Positions 1 to 8,183 of a stretch of DNA of 64,000 nucleotides are shown here, one piece after another (the first letter of the stretch is position 1; every line of letters begins with the position of its first letter). The stretch covers positions 1 through 64,000 of the forward strand of contig NZ_VCNP01000052.1 in NCBI RefSeq assembly GCF_006782915.1, written 5' to 3'. This DNA is from Streptomyces calvus (GTDB lineage: Bacteria; Actinomycetota; Actinomycetes; Streptomycetales; Streptomycetaceae). The notes beneath the pieces were generated by a model. The model was given only the letters and a program-made list of their open reading frames with translations, searched no databases and was not told the DNA's origin. The translations under genes were made by a program, and so were the position numbers.

Positions 1-62
1 GGCCCGAGCAGAGGCCCCGCTCGTAACCCGGCCCGCCGACCGGAGCGTTGTACGGCTGCAAG

Positions 63-74
63 GTTGCCGGCAAC
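63..74. promoter_or_regulatory. 12-bp palindrome upstream of the broken XRE gene
   Basis: The sequence GTTGCCGGCAAC is a perfect palindrome 22 bases before the ATG of the XRE-type pseudogene. XRE/DUF397 pairs are often autoregulated, so this could be the old operator. That is inference from position and symmetry only. Confidence 0.3.
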
Positions 75-95
75 GTGACAAGGGGGTCGTCGTCC

Positions 96-435
96 ATGGC
101 GAACGGCAGCACGCTCGAGTCGTCCGACAGTCTCAAGGCGTTCGGGGCGGCCTTGAAGGCGTTCCGGGAACGTGCGCTCCTCACCCAGGAGCAGCTTGCC
201 GAGCGGCTCAGCGGTCCGGCAGCCGTATCACGCGGGGACGGATGGGCCGATGCGGCTTCTTGAGACCTCGGAGCGGCAGTGGGTGGGCTACTCCGAGGGG
301 CAGAAGACGGGGCAGCTCGTGTGTGACCGAGAAGCAGTGAGTGTGATGCAGATGCGCTGTGCCAAGATGCGCTCACAGACCTTGTCCCCGGCGGACTCGG
401 TGGAGTTGTTGCAGCGGATGAGGGGAGCGCTATGA
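96..435 (+). pseudogene. XRE-family (DUF5753-type) regulator, internally deleted
   Basis: This is the remains of a helix-turn-helix regulator of the kind that pairs with DUF397 proteins in Streptomyces. From the ATG at 96 one frame reads the N-terminal start of an XRE domain, including FGAALKAFRERALLTQEQLA, and stops at 263. A second frame, open to the TGA at 433-435, carries the typical family C-terminus (ERQWVGYSEGQKTGQL, then ending in SVELLQRMRGAL). A normal member has about 280 residues; here roughly 40 N-terminal and 65 C-terminal residues remain in two frames. The recognition helix, the rest of the HTH and most of DUF5753 are missing. The likeliest history is one internal deletion of 500 bp or more that also shifted the frame. 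The end still overlaps the next gene by ATGA, so the old operon layout is intact. I am fairly sure it is not functional. Confidence 0.8.
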
Positions 436-620
436 ACACCGTCAGCGAGCTGGACTGGTTGAAGAGCAGCTACAGCGGGTCCGAAGGCGACGACTGTGTC
501 AAGGTGGCCTTCGCGCTTGGGATGGTGCACGTGCGGGACTCCAAGGAAATGGACGGGCCGCGGTTCGTGGTGTCCTCGTCCGCGTGGCGTGACTTCCTCG
601 GCCGTGCGGGAGCCAAGTGA
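432..620 (+). CDS. DUF397 domain protein (first copy)
   Basis: A 62-residue protein that is essentially one DUF397 domain: ELDWLKSSYSGSEGDDCVKV at the N-terminus, a central VHVRDSKEMDGPRF and a C-terminal SAWRDFLG. DUF397 proteins are small Streptomyces proteins encoded with XRE regulators; some pairs affect development or antibiotic production and some have been described as toxin/antitoxin-like, but no biochemical activity is settled. The ATG start overlaps the stop of the broken regulator (ATGA, 432-435), indicating translational coupling. Its stop overlaps the GTG of a second DUF397 gene. It has probably lost its original regulator partner. Confidence 0.85.
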   Translation: MNTVSELDWLKSSYSGSEGDDCVKVAFALGMVHVRDSKEMDGPRFVVSSSAWRDFLGRAGAK

Positions 621-802
621 GCACCCACAGTGAGCTGGACTGGTTCAAGAGCAGCTACAGCGGATCTCAGGGCGACGACTGCGTGGAAGTGGCCTTCGCA
701 GGCGACGCCGTGCACGTGCGGGACTCCAAGACACAGGACGGGCCGCGGTTCGTCGTCTCTCCGGCCGCGTGGCAGGACTTCCTCGGTCGCGTGCGGCGCT
801 GA
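617..802 (+). CDS. DUF397 domain protein (second copy)
   Basis: A 61-residue DUF397 protein very like the one before it: ELDWFKSSYSGSQGDDCVEV, VHVRDSKTQDGPRF, AAWQDFLG. The GTG start at 617 overlaps the preceding TGA (GTGA). The two copies share most residues along their full length, so they look like a local tandem duplication. It is predicted to be cytoplasmic, with no membrane segment or signal peptide. The function is unknown; the conserved SSYSGS and GDDC motifs are family hallmarks. Confidence 0.85.
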   Translation: MSTHSELDWFKSSYSGSQGDDCVEVAFAGDAVHVRDSKTQDGPRFVVSPAAWQDFLGRVRR

Positions 803-841
803 CCCGCGTGGTGTCGTGCCGGGCGGCGTATCTTGATCCGC

Positions 842-1597
842 ATGGCGACGACTCCGCTGCTGCCCGGCTCCCGGACCGAGGCCGACGGTTCGGCCGTCGT
901 CCGGGTCCTGAGTTACAACGTCCGTTCGATGCGCGACGACACCGGCGCCCTCGCCCGGGTGATCTCCGCCTGCGCGCCCGATCTCGTCCTCCTCCAGGAG
1001 GCGCCGCGTTTCTTCCGCTGGCGCAAGAAGATCGCCCGGCTCGCCTCCGAGTCCGGGCTGGTGATGCTCTCCGGAGGTGCCACGGCCGCCGGTCCGGCGA
1101 TCCTGTGCTCGCTGCGGGCGACCGTCGAGCGCACCGAGGACGTGCTGCTGCCGCTGACGCCCGGGCAGCACCGGCGCGGGTTCGCCACCGCCGTCGTACG
1201 GTTCGGCGGGGCGCGGCTCGGGGTGCTCAGCTGCCATCTGTCGCTGGAGCGGAACGAGCGGTACGAGCAGGGCGGCATGCTCCTCGACCGGCTCGCCGCG
1301 ATGGGCGTGGAGCACGCCGTCGCCGGCGGGGACGTCAACGAGCGGCCGGACGGGCGCACCTTCCGGCGGCTGGCCGAGTCCCTGACCGACTGCTGGGCCG
1401 CCGCTCCCTGGGGCGGCGAACACACCTGGGTGCGCGACGCCCCGCACCGCCGCATCGACGCCCTCTTCACCACCAAGGGCGTGGAGGTGCTGGGCTGCGG
1501 CGTGCCGATCGAGCAGCCGGGCGTGACCGAGAACGACCTGAGGGCCGCCACGGACCACCTCCCGGTCCTGGCCGCCCTCAGAGTCCCGGGTGCCTGA
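842..1597 (+). CDS. Endonuclease/exonuclease/phosphatase (EEP) family hydrolase
   Basis: A metal-dependent phosphoesterase of the DNase I/Mg-dependent EEP fold, 251 residues. All core motifs are present: SYNVR with Asn26, LLQE with Glu53, CHLSL with His132, GGDVNERPDG with Asp164 and Asn166, RRIDAL with Asp206, and TDHLP with Asp238-His239. These bind Mg2+ and activate water for phosphodiester or phosphomonoester cleavage. The substrate cannot be told from sequence. No signal peptide is seen, so it is probably cytoplasmic. I chose ATG 842 over the in-frame TTG 833 because a -10-like TATCTT lies at 829-834, seven bases before it, which fits leaderless transcription. The gene converges on the membrane-protein gene at 1604. 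Confidence 0.85.
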   Translation: MATTPLLPGSRTEADGSAVVRVLSYNVRSMRDDTGALARVISACAPDLVLLQEAPRFFRWRKKIARLASESGLVMLSGGATAAGPAILCSLRATVERTEDVLLPLTPGQHRRGFATAVVRFGGARLGVLSCHLSLERNERYEQGGMLLDRLAAMGVEHAVAGGDVNERPDGRTFRRLAESLTDCWAAAPWGGEHTWVRDAPHRRIDALFTTKGVEVLGCGVPIEQPGVTENDLRAATDHLPVLAALRVPGA

Positions 1598-1603
1598 GCG
1601 GCG

Positions 1604-2260
1604 TCAGACCACCGCACCCCGGCCCGGGTCGTCGTCGTCCTCGTCGTCGGTGCGCATGCGCACGACCAGCGTGGCGAAGCCGCCCAGGAAACCGCCGATG
1701 CACAGCGTGTTCAGCCACCAGGTCATCTCCCAGCCGAGCAGTATCGCCAGCAGCAGGAGCAGCGGCCCGCCGAGCACTCCGAGCCAGGCGAACTTCGAGG
1801 TGACGTCGGCCTCCGGCAGCGGCGGCGGCTCCGGCGGGACGAAGTGGCCCTCGTCGCTCTCGTCGAGGTCGTCGTCCGACGGTTCGGCCACGCTGTAGTC
1901 GCGCGGGCCGACGCCGGGCGCGAAGGACACCGAGCCGCCGAGCGGCTTGGCCGGCTTGTCCTCCGCCTTCCGCGCGGGCGCCTCGGCCCCGACGCCGCCC
2001 TCCTCGTTGGTCTCGGGCTCCAGCAGCGCCAGGTCCTCGACCGACTTGAACGGTTTGGCACCCGGCGGGTCCGGCGGTTCCTCGCCGTATCCGGCGACGA
2101 TCGCCGCCCATGCGGCGTCCTCGTCGAAGGGGACGCCCGCCGTCTCCTCCGGCTCGCGGCCCCGGCGGTCCTCACGGTCCCGGCGATTCTCGCGGTCCTC
2201 GCGGTCCTCGCGATTCTCCCGGTCCTCGCGGTCCTCGCGGTCCGAGTCGTGCTCAGCCAC
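1604..2260 (-). CDS. Acidic membrane protein with DRED repeats
   Basis: A 218-residue protein of unknown function. The N-terminus is a run of charged DRED/REN/RRD units (about residues 5-32), followed by a long acidic proline-rich cytoplasmic segment. Two closely spaced hydrophobic helices follow near the C-terminus (around GPLLLLLAILLGWEMTWWL and LCIGGFLGGFATLVV), ending in an acidic tail. The GTG at 2260 is chosen because a GGAAGG-type ribosome site lies just upstream and because GTGGCTGA makes an 8-base overlap with the stop of the esterase gene, so the two are translationally coupled. Family members recur in Streptomyces as hypothetical membrane proteins. Coupling to an esterase suggests a membrane-linked role, but none is known. 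Confidence 0.75.
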   Translation of the reverse strand: MAEHDSDREDREDRENREDREDRENRRDREDRRGREPEETAGVPFDEDAAWAAIVAGYGEEPPDPPGAKPFKSVEDLALLEPETNEEGGVGAEAPARKAEDKPAKPLGGSVSFAPGVGPRDYSVAEPSDDDLDESDEGHFVPPEPPPLPEADVTSKFAWLGVLGGPLLLLLAILLGWEMTWWLNTLCIGGFLGGFATLVVRMRTDDEDDDDPGRGAVV

Positions 2261-3050
2261 CTGCGGTCGTCCCTTCCTTGCCGAGACCGGGCTCCCTGAC
2301 GGCACCGGGTGCGAGCCGGCCGATGAACGCGGTGCTCTCCTCGAAGATCCGCTCCGCGTCATGGTCCAACGTCGCCACGTGGTAGCTCTGTTCCAGCAGG
2401 ACCTCCGTCACGTCCGTCGACGACACCCGGCCGAGGATCCGCGCCGAGTCCGCGGGCGGCACCACGTGGTCCTGCGGGCTGCGCAGCAGCAGCAGCGGCT
2501 GGGTGACCCGGGGCAGCTCGCCGTCCAGCAGCCGCAGGAAGGTCCGCAGCGAGTGCGCCGCGTGCAGCGGCACCCGGTCGTAGCCCAGCTCCGTGACCGA
2601 CGGCTTCGCGATGTCGCTCGCGATGCCCCTGGTCGCCGGAACGAGATGGCGGATCACCGGAAGGGCGTGCGCGGCGACGCCGTGCACCCGGTTGGCGGGG
2701 TTCACGACCATGACGCCGCTCACCGCGTCGCCGTGCAGCGCGGCCAGCCGCAGCGCCAGCGCACCGCCCATCGACAGGCCGGCCACGAACACCCGCTCGC
2801 TGCGCTCCCGCAGCAGCCGCAGCTCGCGGTCCACCTGCGCGTACCAGTCCTGCCAGCCGGTGACCCCGAGGTCCTGCCAGCGGGTGCCGTGCCCGGGCAG
2901 CAGCGGCAGCGAGACGGTCAGGCCGTGCCCGGCGAGATGCTCCGCCCAGGGGCGCAGCGACTGGGGTGAACCGGTGAAGCCGTGGCAGAGGAGGACGGCG
3001 GTCTCCCCGCCCTCGTGACGGAACGGCTCGGCTCCGGCGAGCAGCGGCAC
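2253..3050 (-). CDS. Alpha/beta hydrolase, Est30-like carboxylesterase
   Basis: A serine hydrolase of 265 residues resembling the Geobacillus carboxylesterase Est30 and monoacylglycerol lipases. The nucleophile elbow is GLSMGG with Ser93. The acid is Asp194 in SPQDHVV and the base is His224 in SYHVATLD; spacing and numbers match the Est30 triad closely. An oxyanion-hole HGFTGSP lies at residues 23-29. It should cleave short to medium acyl esters in the cytoplasm. Longer upstream starts exist, but GTG 3050 has a perfect AGGAGG eight bases before it. It is the first gene of a two-gene operon with the acidic membrane protein and diverges from the PlsC gene. Confidence 0.85.
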   Translation of the reverse strand: MPLLAGAEPFRHEGGETAVLLCHGFTGSPQSLRPWAEHLAGHGLTVSLPLLPGHGTRWQDLGVTGWQDWYAQVDRELRLLRERSERVFVAGLSMGGALALRLAALHGDAVSGVMVVNPANRVHGVAAHALPVIRHLVPATRGIASDIAKPSVTELGYDRVPLHAAHSLRTFLRLLDGELPRVTQPLLLLRSPQDHVVPPADSARILGRVSSTDVTEVLLEQSYHVATLDHDAERIFEESTAFIGRLAPGAVREPGLGKEGTTAGG

Positions 3051-3256
3051 CTTCGGCCTCCTGTTCGTAGGAAGGTACGGACACTTCGCGAGAAGGTACG
3101 GATGAGAGGCCGGCACGCGTCGGACCGGCCGGACGGGCGGCACACGGATTGCAGGACCTTCACCGTACGCGACCGCACTGACACCGACCAGGGCCGTCGG
3201 GCCCTTTGACGGTGCTCCGGGATATGGTCTGACCGACAGACACAGGAGGCACTCGG

Positions 3257-4075
3257 TTGTTGTACGGCACGATGAAGGTCGCCATCGGAGGGCCGCTGAA
3301 GCTCGCCTTCAGACCCTGGGTGGAGGGCCTGGAGAACGTCCCCGCCGAGGGCCCCGCCATCCTGGCCAGCAACCACCTGTCGTTCTCCGACTCGTTCTTC
3401 CTGCCCGCCGTGCTGGACCGCAAGGTCACCTTCATCGCCAAGGCCGAGTACTTCACCACGCCGGGCGTCAAGGGCCGGCTGACGGCCGCCTTCTTCAAGG
3501 GCGTGGGCCAGCTCCCGGTGGACCGCTCCGGCGCGCGCGGCGCCGGCGAGGCCGCGATCAGGAGCGGCATCGAGGTCCTGGAGCGCGGCGAGCTGTTCGG
3601 CATCTACCCGGAGGGCACCCGCTCGCCCGACGGCCGCCTCTACCGCGGCAAGCCCGGCGGCCTGGCCCGCGTGGCGCTGGCCACCGGCGCGCCCGTCATC
3701 CCGGTCGCCATGATCGACACGGAGAAGATCCAGCCGCCCGGCAAGGTCGTGCCCAAGCTGATGCGCCCCGGCATCCGGATCGGCCGGCCGCTGGACTTCA
3801 GCCGCTACCAGGGCATGGACCACGACCGCTTCGTCCTGCGCGCGGTGACCGACGAGGTCATGTACGAAATCATGAAGCTCTCCGGCCAGGAGTACGTCGA
3901 CATGTACGCCACCGCCATGAAGCGGCAGCTCACGGAGGCGGCCAAGGCGGAGAAGGAAGCCGAGAAGGCGGCGAAGGCCGCACTCGCGCGGGCGGAGAAG
4001 GAACAGGCCGAGAAGCTGAGGGCCGCGATGGAGCAGCCCGGCCGCGAGCAGACCGAGCGACGGTCCGACCCCTAG
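3257..4075 (+). CDS. 1-acyl-sn-glycerol-3-phosphate acyltransferase (PlsC family)
   Basis: Transfers an acyl group to lysophosphatidic acid to make phosphatidic acid, the second acylation of phospholipid synthesis, at the membrane. The 272-residue protein has the acyltransferase HX4D motif (NHLSFSD, His40 and Asp45) and the substrate-binding EGTRS motif (residues 119-123). The TTG at 3257 is preceded by AGGAGG at 3244-3249; a second TTG follows at once. The last 40 or so residues are an Ala/Lys/Glu-rich helix not needed for the fold, likely a coiled coil or single alpha-helix. It lies directly upstream of macS. Several PlsC paralogues are usual in Streptomyces, so I give no gene symbol. Confidence 0.85.
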   Translation: MLYGTMKVAIGGPLKLAFRPWVEGLENVPAEGPAILASNHLSFSDSFFLPAVLDRKVTFIAKAEYFTTPGVKGRLTAAFFKGVGQLPVDRSGARGAGEAAIRSGIEVLERGELFGIYPEGTRSPDGRLYRGKPGGLARVALATGAPVIPVAMIDTEKIQPPGKVVPKLMRPGIRIGRPLDFSRYQGMDHDRFVLRAVTDEVMYEIMKLSGQEYVDMYATAMKRQLTEAAKAEKEAEKAAKAALARAEKEQAEKLRAAMEQPGREQTERRSDP

Positions 4076-4099
4076 ACGGGGTCCGGGGGAGTGGGGGAC

Positions 4100-5359
4100 A
4101 TGGCCAGCCGCGAGAAAGTCATGCGCATGTCGGTCGAGCAGCCGCTGTGGCGCGCACTGGCCGGCTACCGGATCCTCGCCCTGGTGTACGCGGTCGGCCT
4201 GTTCGCCGCCGCCCACGAGGAGTTCATCCGCCCCTGGCCTGCCGTCGCCTACTACGCCGTCCTGACGGTGTGGACCCTGGCCACCCTGCCCAGGGTCGCG
4301 AGCGCCGCCGCCTGCACCAAGCCGTTCCTCGCCGTCGACCTGACCATCGCGCTCACCGGCATCCTGCTCACCCCGTTCGCCGACGCGCACGAACGCGTCC
4401 AGGCGGGCGGCCCCACCCTGCCGTCCATATGGACCGCCGGAGCGGTGCTCGCCTTCGCCATCAAGGGCGGCTGGCGCTGGGCGGCCCTGGCCTCCACCCT
4501 GGTCGCCGTCGCCAACCTCGTCGAGCGCGGCGGCCCCGCCCGCGACACCGTGCACAACGTGATCCTCGTCTGGGTCGCCTCCATCGCCATCGGCTACGTC
4601 GTGGAGGTCGCCCGCGCCTCCGAGCGCACCCTCGCCCGCGCCCTGGAGATCGAGGCCGCTACCCGGGAGCGGGAGCGGCTCGCGCGGGACATCCACGACA
4701 GCGTGCTCCAGGTCCTCGCCATGGTGCAGCGACGTGGCGCGGTGATCGGCGGCGAGGCGGCCGAACTGGGCCGGATGGCCGGTGAGCAGGAGGTGGCACT
4801 GCGCACCCTGGTCTCCGGCGGCCTGGTACCGGTCTCCCGGACCTCGCCCGACACCGCGGCGGACAGCGCCGTACGGACCGCGGACCGGCACGCCGCGGAC
4901 GCCGGGAGCACGGACGACGACGCGGACGAGCCGGTCGACCTGCGCGCGCTGCTCGCCCCCTACGCCGGGGCCCGGGTCAGCCTGGTCGAGCCGGGAGCGC
5001 CGGTCCGGCTGGCCCCGCTCGCCGCGCGCGAGGTGGCCGCCGCCGTCGGGGCCGCCCTGGACAACGTGCGCAAACATGCCGGTGAGCGGGCCTGCGCGTG
5101 GATCCTGGTCGAGGACGAGCCGCACGAGGTGACCGTCACCGTCCGCGACGACGGCCCCGGCATCCCCGAGGGCCGGCTCGCCCAGGCCGAGGGTGAGGGG
5201 CGGCTCGGCGTGGCGCTGTCCATCCGGGGCCGGCTGCGCGACCTCGGCGGCCGCGCGGAGCTGATCTCGGTGCCGGGACAGGGCACCGAGGTCGAACTGA
5301 CCGTGCCCAAGGACCCGAAGACCACGAACGAACCCCGGGGGAAGGCGGAGCAGCGATGA
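4100..5359 (+). CDS. macS: MacS-family sensor histidine kinase
   Basis: Membrane sensor kinase of the MacRS two-component system, 419 residues. About four to five hydrophobic segments fill residues 20-168 (the MacS/DUF5931 input region). The dimerisation helix follows with RERLARDIHDSVLQVLAMVQ, the phospho-acceptor being His199. The C-terminal ATPase has NVRKHAGE (N box) and DDGPGIPEGR (G box). A poorly conserved acidic linker of about 40 residues lies between the helices and the ATPase. The ATG at 4100 is chosen because GGGGGA at 4085-4090 is well spaced; GTG 4091 is possible. The stop overlaps macR by ATGA. MacRS of S. coelicolor affects actinorhodin and development and recognises a TGAGTAC-N2-GTACTCA operator (recalled, not checked). 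The signal sensed is unknown. Confidence 0.85.
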   Translation: MASREKVMRMSVEQPLWRALAGYRILALVYAVGLFAAAHEEFIRPWPAVAYYAVLTVWTLATLPRVASAAACTKPFLAVDLTIALTGILLTPFADAHERVQAGGPTLPSIWTAGAVLAFAIKGGWRWAALASTLVAVANLVERGGPARDTVHNVILVWVASIAIGYVVEVARASERTLARALEIEAATRERERLARDIHDSVLQVLAMVQRRGAVIGGEAAELGRMAGEQEVALRTLVSGGLVPVSRTSPDTAADSAVRTADRHAADAGSTDDDADEPVDLRALLAPYAGARVSLVEPGAPVRLAPLAAREVAAAVGAALDNVRKHAGERACAWILVEDEPHEVTVTVRDDGPGIPEGRLAQAEGEGRLGVALSIRGRLRDLGGRAELISVPGQGTEVELTVPKDPKTTNEPRGKAEQR

Positions 5360-6057
5360 CGGACACGGCAGCCGGAGCAGGAGCCGGACAGGGCCCCATC
5401 AGGGTGATGGTGGTGGACGACCACCCCATGTGGCGCGACGCCGTCGCCCGCGACCTGTCCGAGTCCGGCTTCGAGGTGGTCGCCACCGCGGGCGACGGCG
5501 ACCAGGCGGTGCGCCGCGCCAAGGCCGCCGCACCCGACGTCCTCGTCCTCGACCTGAACCTGCCCGGCAGGCCCGGCGTCCAGGTCTGCAAGGAGGTCGT
5601 CGCCGACAACCCCGCCGTCCGGGTGCTCGTGCTGTCGGCCAGCGGCGAGCACGCCGACGTGCTGGAGGCGGTGAAGTCCGGCGCCACCGGCTATCTGCTG
5701 AAGTCCGCCTCCACCGAGGACCTCCAGGACGCGGTGCGCCGCACCGCCGTCGGCGACCCGGTGTTCACCCCCGGCCTGGCCGGGCTGGTCCTCGGCGAGT
5801 ACCGCCGCCTCGCCTCCGAACCGGCGGGCCCCGCCCCGGGCGACGACGCGGCGAAGGCACCGCGGCTGACCGACCGGGAGACCGAGGTGCTGCGCCTGGT
5901 CGCCAAGGGCCTCAGCTACAAGCAGATCGCCGAACGGCTCGTCATCTCCCACCGCACCGTGCAGAACCACGTGCAGAACACCCTCGGCAAACTCCAGCTG
6001 CACAACCGCGTGGAACTCGTCCGCTACGCCATAGAGCGCGGCCTCGACGACGAGTAG
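5356..6057 (+). CDS. macR: MacR response regulator (NarL/LuxR type)
   Basis: A 233-residue DNA-binding response regulator. The receiver domain (residues 14-130) has the acidic pair in VVDDHP, the phospho-acceptor Asp66 in LDLNLP and Lys116 in LLKSAS. The C-terminal LuxR-type helix-turn-helix starts at LTDRETEVLRLVAKGLSYKQ and continues through IAERLVISHRTVQNHVQNT. The start ATG overlaps the macS stop (ATGA), so kinase and regulator are made together. It should bind DNA as a dimer after phosphorylation by MacS. A near match to the reported MacR operator lies elsewhere in this window at 24327-24342. Confidence 0.88.
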   Translation: MTDTAAGAGAGQGPIRVMVVDDHPMWRDAVARDLSESGFEVVATAGDGDQAVRRAKAAAPDVLVLDLNLPGRPGVQVCKEVVADNPAVRVLVLSASGEHADVLEAVKSGATGYLLKSASTEDLQDAVRRTAVGDPVFTPGLAGLVLGEYRRLASEPAGPAPGDDAAKAPRLTDRETEVLRLVAKGLSYKQIAERLVISHRTVQNHVQNTLGKLQLHNRVELVRYAIERGLDDE

Positions 6058-6132
6058 ACGGTCCCCGCCGACGAGACGAATGGACGGCACGAAGAGACGG
6101 ATCTCGGCGGCTCGGCGGCTCGCGGCCCTCGA

Positions 6133-8037
6133 CTACAGCGCGGGCCGCCGCGCCGGGAACGCGTCGGTGCCGCACAGCCGACCCATCAGCTCCCGCACCA
6201 CCGCCGCGCCGTTCAGCGTCAGCACCGACTCCGGGTGGAACTGCACGCCGGCGAAGCCCGGCCCGCGCAGCGCGTGCACCTCGCCGTTCGCCGCGTGGCT
6301 CACTTCGACGCCGTGCGCGGCCAGTTCCCGCAGCGCGTCCTCGTCGCAGTGCGCGACGAAGCTGTTGTAGAAGCCGACGGTCTCCGTCCGCCCGAACAGG
6401 TCGATCTCCGTCTGCGCCCCCTGGTACGGGACCTCCTTCCGTACGATCTCCAGGCCCAGCTCGGCCGCGATCAGCTCGTGGCCGAGGCAGACGCCGAGGA
6501 CGCCGTGCCGGTTCTCCCGGACGGCCTCGGCCGCCAGCGCGCGCAGCAACCGCATCTTCGGGTCGGCCGTGTCGGACGGGTCGCCCGGGCCGGGGCCCAG
6601 CACCAGCGGCCCCTCGTGCGCGCGCACCGTCTCCCGCAGCCCCGGCTCGTCGTACCGGCGCACCGTCACCTCCAGTCCGCCCGCGCGCAGTACGTGCGCG
6701 AGCATCGCGGTGAAGGTGTCCTCCCCGTCGACCACCAGCGCGTGCCCGGTCAGCGTGTCGGACCGCTCCTGCATCCGCAGCCAGAACGGCGCCAGCGCGG
6801 CCCGGCGCCCGTCCAGCGCCGCCCGTACCCGCGGGTCGTCGGCCAGCCGCGGCCGTACGGCCCGCAGGCGCGGGCGGCCCGGGCGCACGCCCAGCGCGGC
6901 CAGCACCCCGGCCGCCTTGGCGTGGGTCTCCGCCACCTCGCCCGCCGGGTCCGAGCCGCGCACCAGCGTGGCCCCGACCGGCACCCGCAGCCGCCCGCGG
7001 GCGTCGATGTCGGCGGTGCGGATGAGGATGGGGGAGTCCAGGGTCTGGGCGCCGTTCGCGTCCCGGCCGAGGAGCGCCAGCGCGCCCGCGTAGTAACCGC
7101 GTCCGACGCCGTCCCGCCCGAGGGGCTCGTACCGCTCGATGACCCGGCAGGCGTTCTGCACCGGCGACCCGGTGACGGTCGCCGCGAACATGGTCTCCTT
7201 CAGCACCTCGCGCACGTCCAGCGAGGAGCGGCCGCGCAGTTCGTACTCGGTGTGCGCGAGGTGCGCCATCTCCTTCAGCCGCGGCCCGACCACCACACCG
7301 CCCATGTCGCCGACGGTGCACATCATCTTGAGCTCCTCGTCGACGACCATCGACAGCTCCTCGATCTCCTTGCCGTCGGCGAGGAACTCCAGCAGGTGCT
7401 CCGGCGTCGGGCCCTCGGCCGGGTAGCGGTAGGTCCCGCTGATCGGGTTCATCACGACCGTCCCGCCCGACGCCCGCACATGCACCTCGGGACTCGCCCC
7501 GACCAGCGTCCGCCCGCCGGTGTGCACGACGAACGTCCAGTACGCGCCCCGCTCGCCCTCCAGCAGCCGCCGGAACAGCGCGAGGGCGTCGGCCCGCCCG
7601 AACCCGGGGATCTCGCCCTCGTACGTCCGCCGGATCACGAAGTTGGCGCCCTCGCCCCGTCCGATCTCCTCCCGCAGCACCCGGCCGACGATCTCGGCGT
7701 ACTCCTCGTCGGCCACGTCGAAGCCGCCGCCGGTCACCCGCACCGCGTGCGACGGCAGCTGCGACAGGGCGTCGGCGAGCGGGATGTCGTGGCGCTCCTG
7801 CGGGGTCAGCACCAGCAGCGGGGTGCCGTCGTCGCGGACGTCGAAGCCGCGCTCGCGGATCTGCCGGAACGGCACGAGCGCCAGGCAGGTGTCGGGCAGT
7901 TCGGCCAGGCGCTCACGGACGCCGACGGGGCCGATCAGCAACTCGACCACGTCGCCGTCCTCGACGGGACGGCCGGGCGTGCGGCGGCGCAGCAGGGCGA
8001 AGGGGCGGTCGTCGGTGACGAGCTGTGCCAGGTCCAT
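6133..8037 (-). CDS. trpE: Anthranilate synthase, fused TrpE-TrpG
   Basis: Converts chorismate and glutamine to anthranilate, the first committed step to tryptophan. The 634-residue protein is a natural fusion. The chorismate-binding TrpE half covers about residues 1-420, with conserved NPISGTYR, a DEELKMMCTVGD segment and TGSPVQNACR. The glutamine amidotransferase half covers about 445-634, with GVCLGHE (nucleophile Cys) and HPESVLT (His-Glu). Two-in-one forms of this kind are usual in Streptomyces and resemble PhzE-type enzymes. ATG 8037 has GAGGA upstream. It is controlled by the leader peptide and attenuator at 8135-8240. An alternative role making anthranilate for secondary metabolism cannot be excluded. 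Confidence 0.9.
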   Translation of the reverse strand: MDLAQLVTDDRPFALLRRRTPGRPVEDGDVVELLIGPVGVRERLAELPDTCLALVPFRQIRERGFDVRDDGTPLLVLTPQERHDIPLADALSQLPSHAVRVTGGGFDVADEEYAEIVGRVLREEIGRGEGANFVIRRTYEGEIPGFGRADALALFRRLLEGERGAYWTFVVHTGGRTLVGASPEVHVRASGGTVVMNPISGTYRYPAEGPTPEHLLEFLADGKEIEELSMVVDEELKMMCTVGDMGGVVVGPRLKEMAHLAHTEYELRGRSSLDVREVLKETMFAATVTGSPVQNACRVIERYEPLGRDGVGRGYYAGALALLGRDANGAQTLDSPILIRTADIDARGRLRVPVGATLVRGSDPAGEVAETHAKAAGVLAALGVRPGRPRLRAVRPRLADDPRVRAALDGRRAALAPFWLRMQERSDTLTGHALVVDGEDTFTAMLAHVLRAGGLEVTVRRYDEPGLRETVRAHEGPLVLGPGPGDPSDTADPKMRLLRALAAEAVRENRHGVLGVCLGHELIAAELGLEIVRKEVPYQGAQTEIDLFGRTETVGFYNSFVAHCDEDALRELAAHGVEVSHAANGEVHALRGPGFAGVQFHPESVLTLNGAAVVRELMGRLCGTDAFPARRPAL

Positions 8038-8134
8038 GGTGCGTTCCTCGTTTCGTCGCGGTCGCGAGCGGTGACGCCGCCGTCGCGGGCGGTCGCGTCT
8101 GTCGTGAGCGGTGAGGAACGACCCCGGAAAACAC

Positions 8135-8161
8135 CGAAGGCCGCCCCTCGGGCGGCCTTCG
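8135..8161 (-). terminator. trp attenuator hairpin
   Basis: A perfect 12-bp inverted repeat, CGAAGGCCGCCC and its complement around a 3-base loop, is followed on the minus strand by GTGTTTTCC. It sits between the Trp-rich leader peptide and trpE and is the expected rho-independent attenuator. When charged tRNA-Trp is plentiful the ribosome completes the leader and this hairpin stops transcription. Confidence 0.85.
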
Positions 8162-8183
8162 CGGAGTCTGTGCGTACGCGCAG

